Shown here one piece after another: positions 46,607 to 57,199 of a stretch of DNA of 64,000 nucleotides. Below the pieces are notes generated by a model. It did no database searches, was not told the DNA's origin, and saw only the letters and a program-made list of their open reading frames with translations. Source of the stretch: Morinoia aosen (lineage: Eukaryota; Arthropoda; Malacostraca; Amphipoda; Talitridae); contig JASJYW010000026.1 in the NCBI GenBank assembly GCA_030386875.1, positions 14,278,246 through 14,342,245 on the forward strand, written 5' to 3'. The position numbers and the translations under genes were made by a program. Numbering within the stretch: position 1 is the stretch's first letter; each line of letters starts with the position of its first letter.

Positions 46607-48460
46607 ATGTCTAATAAGGACTTTATCATTAAATCTCGTGGTTTCGTCAGGACTCAGATTACTAAACTTCATGACAAAATTTCTAGTGATTATTTAGTTC
46701 TTTCCGAGACTGAGAAACAGGCTCATGTCTTTAAGTTGAACCAGTTGGAAACTGATGTAACTGCTTTCGATGCTCAAGTGGCTTCGCTGTTGTACGGGTC
46801 TGGTGTTGATGATTCTAAGTTTTATGAGGAATTGGAAGCTTGCCAGGCTTATAAGGATAAGATTGTCGAATCTAGAAGCTTTCTCACTGTAGTCATGACT
46901 TCTCCTGTAAGCAGTGATGCGGCCACATTACCTCCTACTGTAAGCAAACTCAAACTGCCTGAAGTGCCTTTACCTAGTTATTCTCATGCTCCTGAGGAGA
47001 GTTTACAGCACTTCCTGAGAGGGTTTGAAAGCATCCTAAACAAATATTCTCTTACTAGCCACGAAAAATTCATATTCTTGAAGCGTCAATTAAAGGGTGA
47101 GCCTTTGTCGCTCGTTAATTCTCTAGGCGTGTCGGAGCAGTCGTATGAGAACGCAAGGGAATTGTTGATAAAGGCATTTGCCAGTGAAACGGTTCAAAAG
47201 TTTGATGCAATAAAGCGTTTGGCTACCCTGGAGCTACCGGTAAATGGTAATTCTTACGAATTTGTTAGTGAAATGAGAGTAGCTTTAGAATCTTTTCGTG
47301 TACTTCAGATTGACATTGAGACCATCCAACAATTTTTCGTTTGGAATGCCATGAATTCTGATTTGCAAACTCAGTTAATAAACATCTGTAATAATAATAA
47401 ACCTACTATTAAAGAAATTCAAGACAATATCTTTAAAGCAATTGACCGTTGCAAAGAAATTGACTCTAACAAGAGTACAAGCAGGGACAAAAAAGTAAGA
47501 TCTTGCAGTTCCTATTCGGCAGAACCTGACCTTTCTTCTTTCGCGGTAAATGTTAAGTACGGGTCCAGAGGCGAGCCTAGGGCAAATTCCGTGAGATTTT
47601 GTAGCTTGTGTAGTGAAACCGGGCGGTCTAAAGTCACTTCTCACGTTACCAGAGAATGCAGGAAGTACGAGACCCCTGAGTCTAAGATAGCACGGTTGAA
47701 GTCCTTAAATTATTGTACTCGTTGTGGCTTTGCTAATCACTCAACTGAACAATGTTCTTTTAAATTTGGTAGGCCCTGTTTTAAATGTAAAGGTGACCAC
47801 ATGACCTTCTTGTGCACCGAGGGTAATCCTCCTAAACATAAATCTCCTACATCTAGAAATAATACCCCATCAAATGCGAGTTTGTTCACTGGTACGGTTT
47901 GGACGAGTGTAGCCGATATTGGTGAGAATTCTGTCATACCGACATTTACTGCAAAAATAAAGAATGTTGATATACGCGCTATGAAAGATACTGGCTGTCA
48001 GCCTAACTTCATTGTCTCTAAAATCGCAAGGGACTTAAACTTGCCTATCCTGCGTTCTAATGTGCCAATAACTGTAAACGGTTTTAACGAGGCTAGGAAG
48101 CTTGTAACTAATGTAGTTCAGGTTCCTCTAGAAATGAACGGTAAACTTCGCACGGTAGAGGCCATTTGCGTTCCTGAAATAAGACTTAACGTAAACTTAC
48201 CTGGTCTGTCTGATGTGGCGAAGCAATTTCAGATTAAAGGATATAAACTGGCAGATTCCTTGGTAACTGAATCTGATTCTTTATCATGCTTACAGTTTGT
48301 GCTCGGAACCAATGATTCGTATGTTTTGATTGAGCAACAAATTGAGTTTGGAGACTCTGTTCCATCAGTATTTGCGAGGACTGAGGCAGGTGTTCTTCTC
48401 TTCGGTAATCTGAATAGGCTTCTGGCGAATGTTTCTTCCCTTCCACCCTCAGAGTCTTGA
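46607..48460 (+). CDS. Element B Gag-protease protein
   Basis: A 617-residue product. Residues ~1-100 are probably helical. Residues ~112-290 match the BEL/Pao Gag domain (KLKLPEVPLPSYSH at its start, also found in element A). Three zinc knuckles follow: C332-C335-H346-C351, C370-C373-H378-C383 and C391-C394-H398-C403. The aspartic protease has D461-T462-G463 in a KDTGCQPNFI context, and similarity to the element A protease region continues to about residue 600. The ATG at 46607 has A at -3. The frame ends at TGA 48458-48460 and is followed, in the same frame, by CAG and then the ATG of pol. In element A the same boundary has no stop, so pol expression here needs readthrough or reinitiation, or else the stop is a mutation. 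Confidence 0.95.
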   Translation: MSNKDFIIKSRGFVRTQITKLHDKISSDYLVLSETEKQAHVFKLNQLETDVTAFDAQVASLLYGSGVDDSKFYEELEACQAYKDKIVESRSFLTVVMTSPVSSDAATLPPTVSKLKLPEVPLPSYSHAPEESLQHFLRGFESILNKYSLTSHEKFIFLKRQLKGEPLSLVNSLGVSEQSYENARELLIKAFASETVQKFDAIKRLATLELPVNGNSYEFVSEMRVALESFRVLQIDIETIQQFFVWNAMNSDLQTQLINICNNNKPTIKEIQDNIFKAIDRCKEIDSNKSTSRDKKVRSCSSYSAEPDLSSFAVNVKYGSRGEPRANSVRFCSLCSETGRSKVTSHVTRECRKYETPESKIARLKSLNYCTRCGFANHSTEQCSFKFGRPCFKCKGDHMTFLCTEGNPPKHKSPTSRNNTPSNASLFTGTVWTSVADIGENSVIPTFTAKIKNVDIRAMKDTGCQPNFIVSKIARDLNLPILRSNVPITVNGFNEARKLVTNVVQVPLEMNGKLRTVEAICVPEIRLNVNLPGLSDVAKQFQIKGYKLADSLVTESDSLSCLQFVLGTNDSYVLIEQQIEFGDSVPSVFARTEAGVLLFGNLNRLLANVSSLPPSES

Positions 48461-48463
48461 CAG

Positions 48464-51400
48464 ATGGCAGATCGTGCAGACGTCTCTCCGACCTGTGAGC
48501 TAGGTAACTGTGGTAATTGTATTGGATTCTCTGCATACGTCGTCTTAGACGATGAGGGGGAAGTTTTAGATAGAGATCTTCAGTTGGCAACAAGTGAAGT
48601 GTTGGATTGTTGTTATAATAGAGTAGTCAATTACGATAGAACTAGCGACTCAGAATCTCATGAAGAAAACGATGAAGTTGTTAATTTTGTTTTGAGTAAT
48701 ACTACTAGAGATGCAGATGGGAGACTAATCATGCCCTTGCCTTGGCGGGGTGAATTTTCGCACTTGCTGGGATCAAATTTCGGCCTAGCGAAGAGTATAC
48801 TTAGCTCTAATCTACGGAAACTTCATAAGGACAAAGAAAAATTGATTATGGTGGATAACGTTTTTAAGGATCAAGTCGAGTCAGGAGTTATTGAACGTGT
48901 GCCTAATTTTCGTGAGTTTTGTGGGAACAACAAGCATAGTTTCTTGGCTCACATGCCCATTTTCAAGTTGCAGAGAGCTACTACTAAATGTAGGGTTGTC
49001 TTTTTGTCTAACATTTGCGAGAAATTTCAGGGTAAGGCTTCAATGAACCATAATCAAGTTCTTTGTCCTGGCCCTTGCCTGAATCATAAAATTTCTACTG
49101 CCTTGTTGATGCTGAGATTCGGTGAAAGACTGTTAATTTACGACTTGCGTAAGGCGTTCCTGCAGCTCTCATTGAATGATCTAGACTCTAACCGTTTGAT
49201 GTTTCTCTGGTTTAGGGACGTATCGAACGGGGATTTTTCCTTGGAGGCCTACAGAAGTTTGAGATTGCCCTTTGGGTTAAAGCCTAGCCCGGCGTTGCTG
49301 ATGTTGGCCTTGTTTAAAATTCTGGTCCTCGATGAGAGCGAGTCCAATGATTTGAAACTATTGAAAATTCGGCTGTACTCATTGATTTACATGGATAATG
49401 GGGCCTATGCTGGGTCAGACGAAGAAGTGCAGTACGCGTTCTCAAAGTTGAATGAAATATTTAACCCATATAAATTTGAGATTCAGCAGGTGGAAACGAA
49501 CTCAGAGAAGGTGCACCAGCTGTTGGTACAAAAAGGCGAGTCTCCTCCAGAAACCAAAGTCCTAGGTATGGTTTGGGATAAAAGTTGCGATGCACTTGCC
49601 ATTGTACGATTGGAGTTGGATGTCCAGGCCAATACAAAAAGGTTAGTTCTAATGACTATTGCATCACAATACGATAACTTCGGTTTAATTTTGCCTTGCT
49701 TAAATAGGGCTAAGTTATTTGTTCATAAGCTGCAGTGTTGCTCTGGTTTACAGTGGGACTCTGTTTTGAATGATGAACTCATTAGGGAGTGGAAAGTTAT
49801 TGCACGCCAATTCAATGCCCGACCTAACTACACCATAAAGCGGAATGTTGGTCACCACTCTGACGCGTATGAATTAATTGCATTTTGCGACTCTAGTAAA
49901 TTGATGTACGGTGTGGTGGTCTATTTGAAGAACGTTTGCACTGGTGTGGTCAGTTTCCTGCTAGCGAAGAATAGAATTATTAATGACAGATTGAGTGTAA
50001 AAAGCATTCCCGTTCTCGAGCTTCAGGCCGTGGCCTATGCAGTGGAAATATTGGCAGAGTTACGGGACCAATTATCTGGAGAGTCGATCTTGTGCAAGGT
50101 AAATTTCGTTAAGTTTAAAGTTTGCACAGACAGCATGATTGCACTGCACTGGATCAATTCTTACGCGCTTAAGCTCGAGAAAATGCAGAAACATTCAGTG
50201 TTTTTACAAAATAGGTTGAAACAAATAATGGAGATGACAAAATCCTTACCCGTGGAATTTTCTTTCGCAGCATCAGTTGAAAATCCTGCCGATTTGACAA
50301 CAAGGCCTGTCAGTCCTAGAAAACTAAGCGTGAGCACTTTTCATGAGGGGCCAGAATTTCTTTCAGGTGATGCTGAAATGGCTCAAGATTTTTCGGTAAG
50401 CTTGCCTCACCCTTGCCAGGACAGAGAGCGACCTCCCGAGCAGACTTATCTGGCAAGCGCTGGAGTAGAGGTGAGGGGCATAGAGTTCGCCGTTCCCGCT
50501 TCGCGATTCTCGAGTTTCGCTAAATTAGTATCGGTGTACTTTATAGTAAAGAGATTTTTTTTTTGTTTCGTAAGGAAATTCGGGTCGGAGCCGGTGAAGC
50601 AGAGATTTGAGGAAAAAAGTTCAGAATTTAACCGTTCCCAAGCTGTTACAGAGCTCTTACAGCTTGACCAACAACTTCACTTTGGCGATATTTTTGAATA
50701 TTTCAGAAACAGAACTACTTTGAACGAAACTCCTAAGTTAGTCTTTCGGTTGAATTTGTTTATCGATGCAGCCGGCCTTTTGAGAGTGAAGAGCAAGTTT
50801 GGCCGGGCTAGTGATTATAGTCATAATAATTATAACCCGATTGTGCTCTCAAAGAATAGTCGTGTAACTGAGTTGATTATTAGAGATGCACATGTGCAAG
50901 CTGCCCATTCCGGTTGTTATACTTTACTTAATCAGTTGAAGAGGGAGTACTGGGTTGAGCATTTCTTCTCCACAGTGAAACGCGCTATTAAGAACTGCGT
51001 GGTGTGTAAGAGATTCAATTCTCGTACTGTAAAATTAAATCAGAACTCTTACAGAGACTTCAGGAGAAATCCCCCTTGTATTCCGTTTCGATCGATTTTT
51101 GTGGACTATTTAGGTCCCATGTGGGTCGGTAGTCAGACGGGCAAAAGGAAAGTCTGGCTGCTGTGCGTGACGTGCTTATGGAGTAGGGCCGTGAACCTGA
51201 AAATTTGTGCAGACCTGTCGGTAGAGTCATTCTTGACAGCATTTCAGACGCACATATACGAGCACGGTGTGCCTAGTCGCGTGTTTTCGGACCTGGGATC
51301 GCAACTAGTCTCAGCTGCAAATATTGTCGCAGATTTCCTTAAAGATGTGCATACGCAGACCTTCTTGAGCAGAAATGGAGTTGAACCTGTAAGATTCGAT

Positions 51401-52171
51401 CATTATTTCAAAGGAAACAGCTCTCTAGGCTCCTTGGTGGAGGTTTGCGTCAAGTTCGTTAAACGGCTGCTCTACAGTTCAATTAAGAACTTGGTATTAC
51501 CTTTGGATAAGTTTGAGCTGCTGGTAGCGAAAGTTGTGCATTTTGTGAACAAGCGACCGCTGGCTTTTAAAGAGGCTCTAAGAGAAGATGTGGAGCAGAC
51601 TCCTTTGCCCATAACCCCAGAGTTGCTTTCCAGGGGACGAGAATTGATCTCTCCTAACATTATTCCCTATCTGACCAGTGGCGAAGTTTGGCAACCCGAT
51701 ACCACTCGGGAGAAATCCTTACTAGACGGTTTTTCTAGGCTATCTACCATTGATGACAGACTTGTCTCTACGTACAATGAGGCCTTCTTTGCTAATCTGT
51801 TGGATCAGGCAACGAGTGAATCGGGAAAGTATAAACCCGTGCGACATGAGAAGTTAGCAGAGGGCGACATAGTTTTACTGAAGGAGCCAAACATGAAAGT
51901 GTATCACTACCCAATGGCCGTGGTTCATTCAACAGTCGAAAATGATTTGGGTGAGGTCACGGCAGTTACTGTTTACAAGGGTCGAACGAGAGAAACGGTC
52001 AAGAGACACGTGTCGTCGGTAATACCTTATTTGCGCCCTACGTGTAGCCCACCTGTTCAACGGGAAACATTGACTGCTCCTAATTGTCAGGAGGAGGCGC
52101 GTCCTCAAAGAGCTGCTTCCGTAAGAGGAAGCGCGATTTCTCGGCGGATGCTGGAGAGAAATCTAGTTTAA
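48464..52171 (+). CDS. Element B Pol: reverse transcriptase-RNase H-integrase
   Basis: A 1235-residue product. RT spans ~75-400: motif A Asp227 (IYDLRKAF), FGLKPSP at ~270-276, and the box Y309-M-D-N312, with Asn where most RTs have the second Asp. RNase H residues are D476, E519, D556 and D610. The integrase zinc domain is H810-H815-C845-C848, and its catalytic triad D881, D943, E993 has 61 and 49 residues between. The C-terminal BEL/Pao domain (~1125-1190) contains EKLAEGDIVLLKE. The end is basic. No premature stops are present. The ATG at 48464 lies three bases after the gag-pro stop, with C at -3 and G at +4. Because upstream and downstream frames agree, the true product may be a readthrough fusion with Gag-protease. 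Confidence 0.96.
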   Translation: MADRADVSPTCELGNCGNCIGFSAYVVLDDEGEVLDRDLQLATSEVLDCCYNRVVNYDRTSDSESHEENDEVVNFVLSNTTRDADGRLIMPLPWRGEFSHLLGSNFGLAKSILSSNLRKLHKDKEKLIMVDNVFKDQVESGVIERVPNFREFCGNNKHSFLAHMPIFKLQRATTKCRVVFLSNICEKFQGKASMNHNQVLCPGPCLNHKISTALLMLRFGERLLIYDLRKAFLQLSLNDLDSNRLMFLWFRDVSNGDFSLEAYRSLRLPFGLKPSPALLMLALFKILVLDESESNDLKLLKIRLYSLIYMDNGAYAGSDEEVQYAFSKLNEIFNPYKFEIQQVETNSEKVHQLLVQKGESPPETKVLGMVWDKSCDALAIVRLELDVQANTKRLVLMTIASQYDNFGLILPCLNRAKLFVHKLQCCSGLQWDSVLNDELIREWKVIARQFNARPNYTIKRNVGHHSDAYELIAFCDSSKLMYGVVVYLKNVCTGVVSFLLAKNRIINDRLSVKSIPVLELQAVAYAVEILAELRDQLSGESILCKVNFVKFKVCTDSMIALHWINSYALKLEKMQKHSVFLQNRLKQIMEMTKSLPVEFSFAASVENPADLTTRPVSPRKLSVSTFHEGPEFLSGDAEMAQDFSVSLPHPCQDRERPPEQTYLASAGVEVRGIEFAVPASRFSSFAKLVSVYFIVKRFFFCFVRKFGSEPVKQRFEEKSSEFNRSQAVTELLQLDQQLHFGDIFEYFRNRTTLNETPKLVFRLNLFIDAAGLLRVKSKFGRASDYSHNNYNPIVLSKNSRVTELIIRDAHVQAAHSGCYTLLNQLKREYWVEHFFSTVKRAIKNCVVCKRFNSRTVKLNQNSYRDFRRNPPCIPFRSIFVDYLGPMWVGSQTGKRKVWLLCVTCLWSRAVNLKICADLSVESFLTAFQTHIYEHGVPSRVFSDLGSQLVSAANIVADFLKDVHTQTFLSRNGVEPVRFDHYFKGNSSLGSLVEVCVKFVKRLLYSSIKNLVLPLDKFELLVAKVVHFVNKRPLAFKEALREDVEQTPLPITPELLSRGRELISPNIIPYLTSGEVWQPDTTREKSLLDGFSRLSTIDDRLVSTYNEAFFANLLDQATSESGKYKPVRHEKLAEGDIVLLKEPNMKVYHYPMAVVHSTVENDLGEVTAVTVYKGRTRETVKRHVSSVIPYLRPTCSPPVQRETLTAPNCQEEARPQRAASVRGSAISRRMLERNLV

Positions 52172-52313
52172 GTTATTTGTTAAGAGTTGTATTCTCCAAA
52201 TTTTGTGTTCTTACGTTTTCGTTTTCTGATTTAATGCCATAGGCTTAGTCCAGTTTTACTTTAAATGTTTAACTGTTCATTTTCATTTCGAAAATGAACC
52301 TTGGCCCCCGGAG

Positions 52314-53392
52314 TGTCTAAAATAAAACCTTATTTTACGCTATTTTTCCGCGATTGGGGAAACTAGCCTTCGCGAGTTGTAATAAAGTATTTTAATTAAA
52401 CTTCAAAGTTAAAATACACTCTGGGAGGCCGCCCGATATTCATAAAGTGTGAAGACCATTACAGACGGTTTCCTCGAGTCACGACACCTGAGAGAGGCAG
52501 ACCCATTTCAGCCTCAGCGGCGCACACATCTCCGTGCTTAATCAACTGCCTTTACATTCGAGAGCCCACGAAACGATGATGGGCTAAGGCACATATCCGG
52601 CACGGCCTGCGTCTTGTGGGCGCTGGCCTCTGGAGACTTCACTTCACCTGCACACCTGCACGCCGTAGCCTGAGTGGCAGATGTAAGTCGGGCGGCCTTT
52701 ATTTCCCGATGTCTGAAGCAGGCATTAATTAGGCTAGCCTCGGTGATCCTCTGTACGGGTTGCTTATAAACGCGACTCGTGAAGCTAGGCTTTCCCTAAT
52801 CGGTGGCGACAGCCGGGGCCAGGGCTTCAAAATGAAATACCAAAACTCTATTCGCGCATAATACTAAAACTCTATTCGATCTTGCATAATAATAAAAATC
52901 TATTCGATCGTGCATAATAATAAAAATCTATTCGATCGTGTATAATAATATAAATTTATTCGATCGTGTATAATATTAAAAATCTATTCGATCGTGTATA
53001 ATATTAAAAATCTATTCGATCGTGTATAATATTAAAAGTCTATTCGTTCTTGCATAATATTGAAAGTATATTCGTGTACAGCACTATAATCGATAAGTCT
53101 TCCTCCAGCAATCCATGCTCCTTGGGCGATCGCGAGGGTCCTCCATCCGGGTTGCCTGCCCGGGATGCTCCGCTCGTGCCCGGCCTGCCTCGGTCATCCA
53201 GAAGACTGTTGTTTAACTCCTCTGTAATTTCATCCTTCGAACTTTCTGAAACTTAAAACCTGTGACTCCACAAAATTCATCAAAATTAAAAGTCTTTGCG
53301 GTGGTGAATTCGGTTAATCTCCTTTGCGATAGTAAATTTGAAATTAAGGAAGAGACCTCGAAGTTTTGATCATTCGATAGGTTTTTTCTACA
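52314..53392 (+). repeat. 3' LTR of element B
   Basis: Identical by eye to 45414-46492 at an offset of 6900. The bases before it (CCCCCGGAG) form only a weak purine tract. The 142 bases between the pol stop and this LTR hold no gene. It ends in CTACA, followed by GCACT and satellite. Confidence 0.97.
52848..53067 (+). repeat. 28-bp tandem array inside 3' LTR B
   Basis: Exact counterpart of 45948-46167, with the same unit number and variants. Confidence 0.93.
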
Positions 53393-53397
53393 GCACT
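53393..53397. repeat. Target site duplication, right copy (GCACT)
   Basis: GCACT follows the 3' LTR and continues as TTCCGCCTATG, completing the monomer interrupted at 45413. Confidence 0.97.
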
Positions 53398-56300
53398 TTC
53401 CGCCTATGTCGCCACGGGAAACAGCAAACGACTCGATTTTCAACGCATTCGGCCTAGGAATGGCCCAAAACACGCATTTTAGCTCTGTCGACCGTGAAAT
53501 CGGCTAAATATGCACTTCCCGCCTATGTCGCCACGGGAAACAGCAAACGACGTGATTTTCACCGCATTCGGCCTAGGAATGGCCCAAAACACGCATTTTA
53601 GCTCTGTCGACCGTGGAATCGGCTAAATATGCATTTTCCGCCTATGTCGCCACGGGAAACAGCAAACGACGTGATTTTCACCGCATTCGGCTTAGGAATG
53701 GCCCAAAACACGCATTTTAGCTCTTTCGACCGTGGAATCGGCTAAATATGCACTTTCCGCCTATGTCGCCACGGGAAACAGCAAACGACGTGATTTTCAC
53801 CGCATTCGGCCTAGGAATGGCCCAAAACACGCATTTTAGCTCTGTCGACCGTGGAATCGGCTAAATATGCACTTTCCGCCTATGTCGCCACAGGAAACAG
53901 CAAACGACGTGATTTTCACCGCATTCGGCCTAGGAATGGCCCAAAACACGCATTTTAGCTCTGTCGACCGTGGAATCGGCTAAATATGCACTTTCCGCCT
54001 ATGTCGCCACGGGAAACAGCAAACGACGTGATTTTCATCGCATTCGGCCTAGGAATGGCCCAAAACACGCATTTTAGCTCTGTCGACCGTGGAATCGGCA
54101 AAATATGCACTTTCCGCCTATGTCGCCACGGGATACAGCAAACGACGTGATTTTCACCGCATTCGGCCTAGGAATGGCCCAAAACACGCATTTTAGCTCT
54201 GTCGACCGTGGAATCGGCTAAATATGCACTTTCCGCCTATGTCGCCACGGGAAACAGCAAACGACGTGATTTACACCGCATTCGCCCTAGGAATGGCCAA
54301 AAACACGCATTTTAGCTCTGTCGACCGTGGAATCGGCTAAATATGCACTTTCCGCCTATGTCGCCACGGGAAACAGCAAACGATGTGATTTTCACCGCAT
54401 TCGGCCTAGGAATGGCCCAAAACACGCATTTTAGCTCTGTCGACCGTTGAATCGGCTATATATGCACTTTCCGCCTATGTCGCCACGGGAAACAGCAAAC
54501 GACGTGATTTTCACCGCATTCGGCCTAGGAATGGCCCAAAACACGCATTTTAGCTCTGTCGACCGTGGAATCGGCTATATATGCACTTTCCGCCTATGTC
54601 GCCACGGGAAACAGCAAACGACGTGATTTTCACCGCATTCGGCCTAGGAATGGCCCAAAACACGCATTTTAGCTCTGTCGACCGTGGAATCGGCTAAATA
54701 TGCACTTTCCGCCTATGTCGCCACGGGAAACAGCAGACGACGTGATTTTCACCGCATTCGGCCTAGGAATGGCCCATAACACGCATTTTAGCTCTGTCGA
54801 CCGTGGAATCGGCTAAATATGCACTTTCCGCCTATGTCGCCACGGGAAACAGCAAACGACGTGATTTTCACCGCTTTCGGCCTAAGAATGGCCCAAAACA
54901 CGCATTTTAGCTCTGTCGACCGTGGAATCGGCTAAATTTGCACTTTCCGCCTATGTCGCCACGGGAAACAGCAAACGACGTGATTTTCACCGCATTCGGC
55001 CTAGGAATGGCCCAAAACACGCATTTTAGCTCTGTCGACCGTGGAATCGGCTAAATATGCACTTTCCGCCTATGTCGCCACGGGAAACAGCAAATGACGT
55101 GATTTTCACCGCATTCGGCCTAGGAATGGCCCAAAACACGCATTTTAGCTCTGTCGACCGTGGAATCGGCTAAATATACACTTTCCGCCTATGTCGCCAC
55201 GGGAAACAGCAAACGACGTGATTTTCACCGCATTCGGCCTAGGAATGGCCCAAAACACGCATTTTAGCTCTGTCGACCGTGGAATCGGCTAAATATGCAC
55301 TTTCCGCCTATGTCGCCACGGGAAACAGCAAACGACGTGATTTTCACCGCATTCGGCCTAGGAATGGCCCAAAACACGCATTTTAGCTCTGTCGACCGTG
55401 GAATCGGCTAAATATGCACTTTCCGCCTATGTCGCCACGGGAAACAGCAAACGACGTGATTTTCACCGCATTCGGCCTAGGAATGGCCCAAAACACGCAT
55501 TTTAGCTCTGTCGACCGTGGAATCGGCTAAATATGCACTTTCCTCCTATGTCGCCGCGGGAAGCAGCAAACGACGTGATTTTCACCGCATTCGGCCTAGG
55601 AATGGCCCAAAACACGCATTTTAGCTCTGTCGACCGTGGAATCGGCTAAATATGCACTTTCCGCCTATGTCGCCACGGGAAACAGCAAACGACGTGATTT
55701 TCACCGCATTCGGCCTAGGAATGGCCCAAACCACGCATTTTAGCTCTGTCGACCGTGGAATCGGCTAAATATGCACTTTTCGCCTATGTCGCCACGGGAA
55801 ACAGCAAACGACGTGATTTTCACCGCATTCGGCCTAGGAATGGCCCAAAACACGCATTTTAGCTCTGTCGACCGTGGAATCGGCTAAATATGCACTTTCC
55901 GCTTATGTCGCCACGGGAAACAGCAAACGACGTGATTTTCACCGCATTCGGCCTAGGAATGGCCCAAAACACGCATTTTAGCTCTGTCGACCGTGGAATC
56001 GGCTAAATATGCACTTTCCGCCTATGTCGCCACGGGAAACAGCAAACGACGTGATTTTCACCGCATTCGGCCTAGGAATGGCCCAAAACACGCATTTTAG
56101 CTCTGTCGACCGTGGAATCGGCTAAATATGCACTTTCCGCCTATGTCGCCACGGGAAACAGCAAACGACGTGATTTTCACCGCATTCGGCCTAGGAATGG
56201 CCCAAAACATGCATTTTAGCTCTGTCGACCGTGGAATTGGCTAAATATGCACTTTCCGCCTATGTCGCCACGGGAAACAGCAAACGACGTGATTTTCACC

Positions 56301-57199
56301 GCATTCGGCCTAGGAATGGCCCAAATTACGCATTTTAGCTCTGTCGACCGTGGAATCGACTAAATATGCATTTTCCGCTTATGTCGCCACGGGAAACAGC
56401 AAACGACGTGATTTTCACCGCATTCGGCCTAGGAATGGCCCAAAACACGCATTTTAGCTCTGTCGACCGTGGAATCGGCTAAATATGCACTTTCCGCCTA
56501 TGTCGCCACGGGAAACAGCAAACGACGTGATTTTCACCGCATTCGGCCTAGGAATGGCCCAAAACACGCATTTTAGCTCTGTCGACCGTGGAATCGGCTA
56601 AATATGCACTTTCCGCCTATGTCGCCACGGGAAACAGCAAACGACGTGATTTTCACCGCATTCGGCCTAGGAATGGCCCAAAACACGCATTTTAGCTCTG
56701 TCGACCGTGGAATCGGCTAAATATGCACTTTCCGCCTATGTCGCCACGGGAAACAGCAAACGACGTGATTTTTACCGCATTCGGCCTAGGAATGGCCCAG
56801 AACACGCATTTTAGCTCTGTCGACCGTGGAATCGGCTAAATATGCACTTTCCGCCTATGTCGCCACGGGAAACAGCAAACGACGTGATTTTCACCGCATT
56901 CGGCCTAGGAATGGCCCAAAACACGCATTTTAGCTCTGTCGACCGTGGAATCGGCTAAATATGCACTTTCCGCCTATGTCGCCACGGGAAACAGCAAACG
57001 ACGTGATTTTCACCGCATTCGGCCTAGGAATGGCCCAAAACACGCATTTTAGCTCTGTCGACCGTGGAATCGGCTAAATATGCACTTTCCGCCTATGTCG
57101 CCACGGGAAACAGCAAACGACGTGATTTTCACCGCATTCGGCCTAGGAATGGCCCAAAACACGCATTTTAGCTCTGTCGACCGTGGAATCGGCTAAATA

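Larger units (their letters stand above)
45414..53392 (+). mobile_element. BEL/Pao LTR retrotransposon B, complete, inserted in satellite
   Basis: The element is 7979 bp long, with two 1079-bp LTRs offset by exactly 6900 bp and identical as far as I can see by eye, and with GCACT target duplications on both sides. Coding order is Gag-protease, then RT-RNase H-integrase, in the same frame with one TGA between. All catalytic residues I looked for are present except that the RT box is YMDN. It is related to element A over the whole coding region, with the same domain spacing, but is a different family with an unrelated LTR. There is no env frame. Intact coding and identical LTRs suggest a young, possibly active copy. 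Confidence 0.97.

Noticed and set aside
46313..48593. Antisense frames within element B (for example 46313-46672 and 48234-48593)
   Set aside because: They are opposite-strand shadows of LTR and gag-pol coding sequence and have no independent features.
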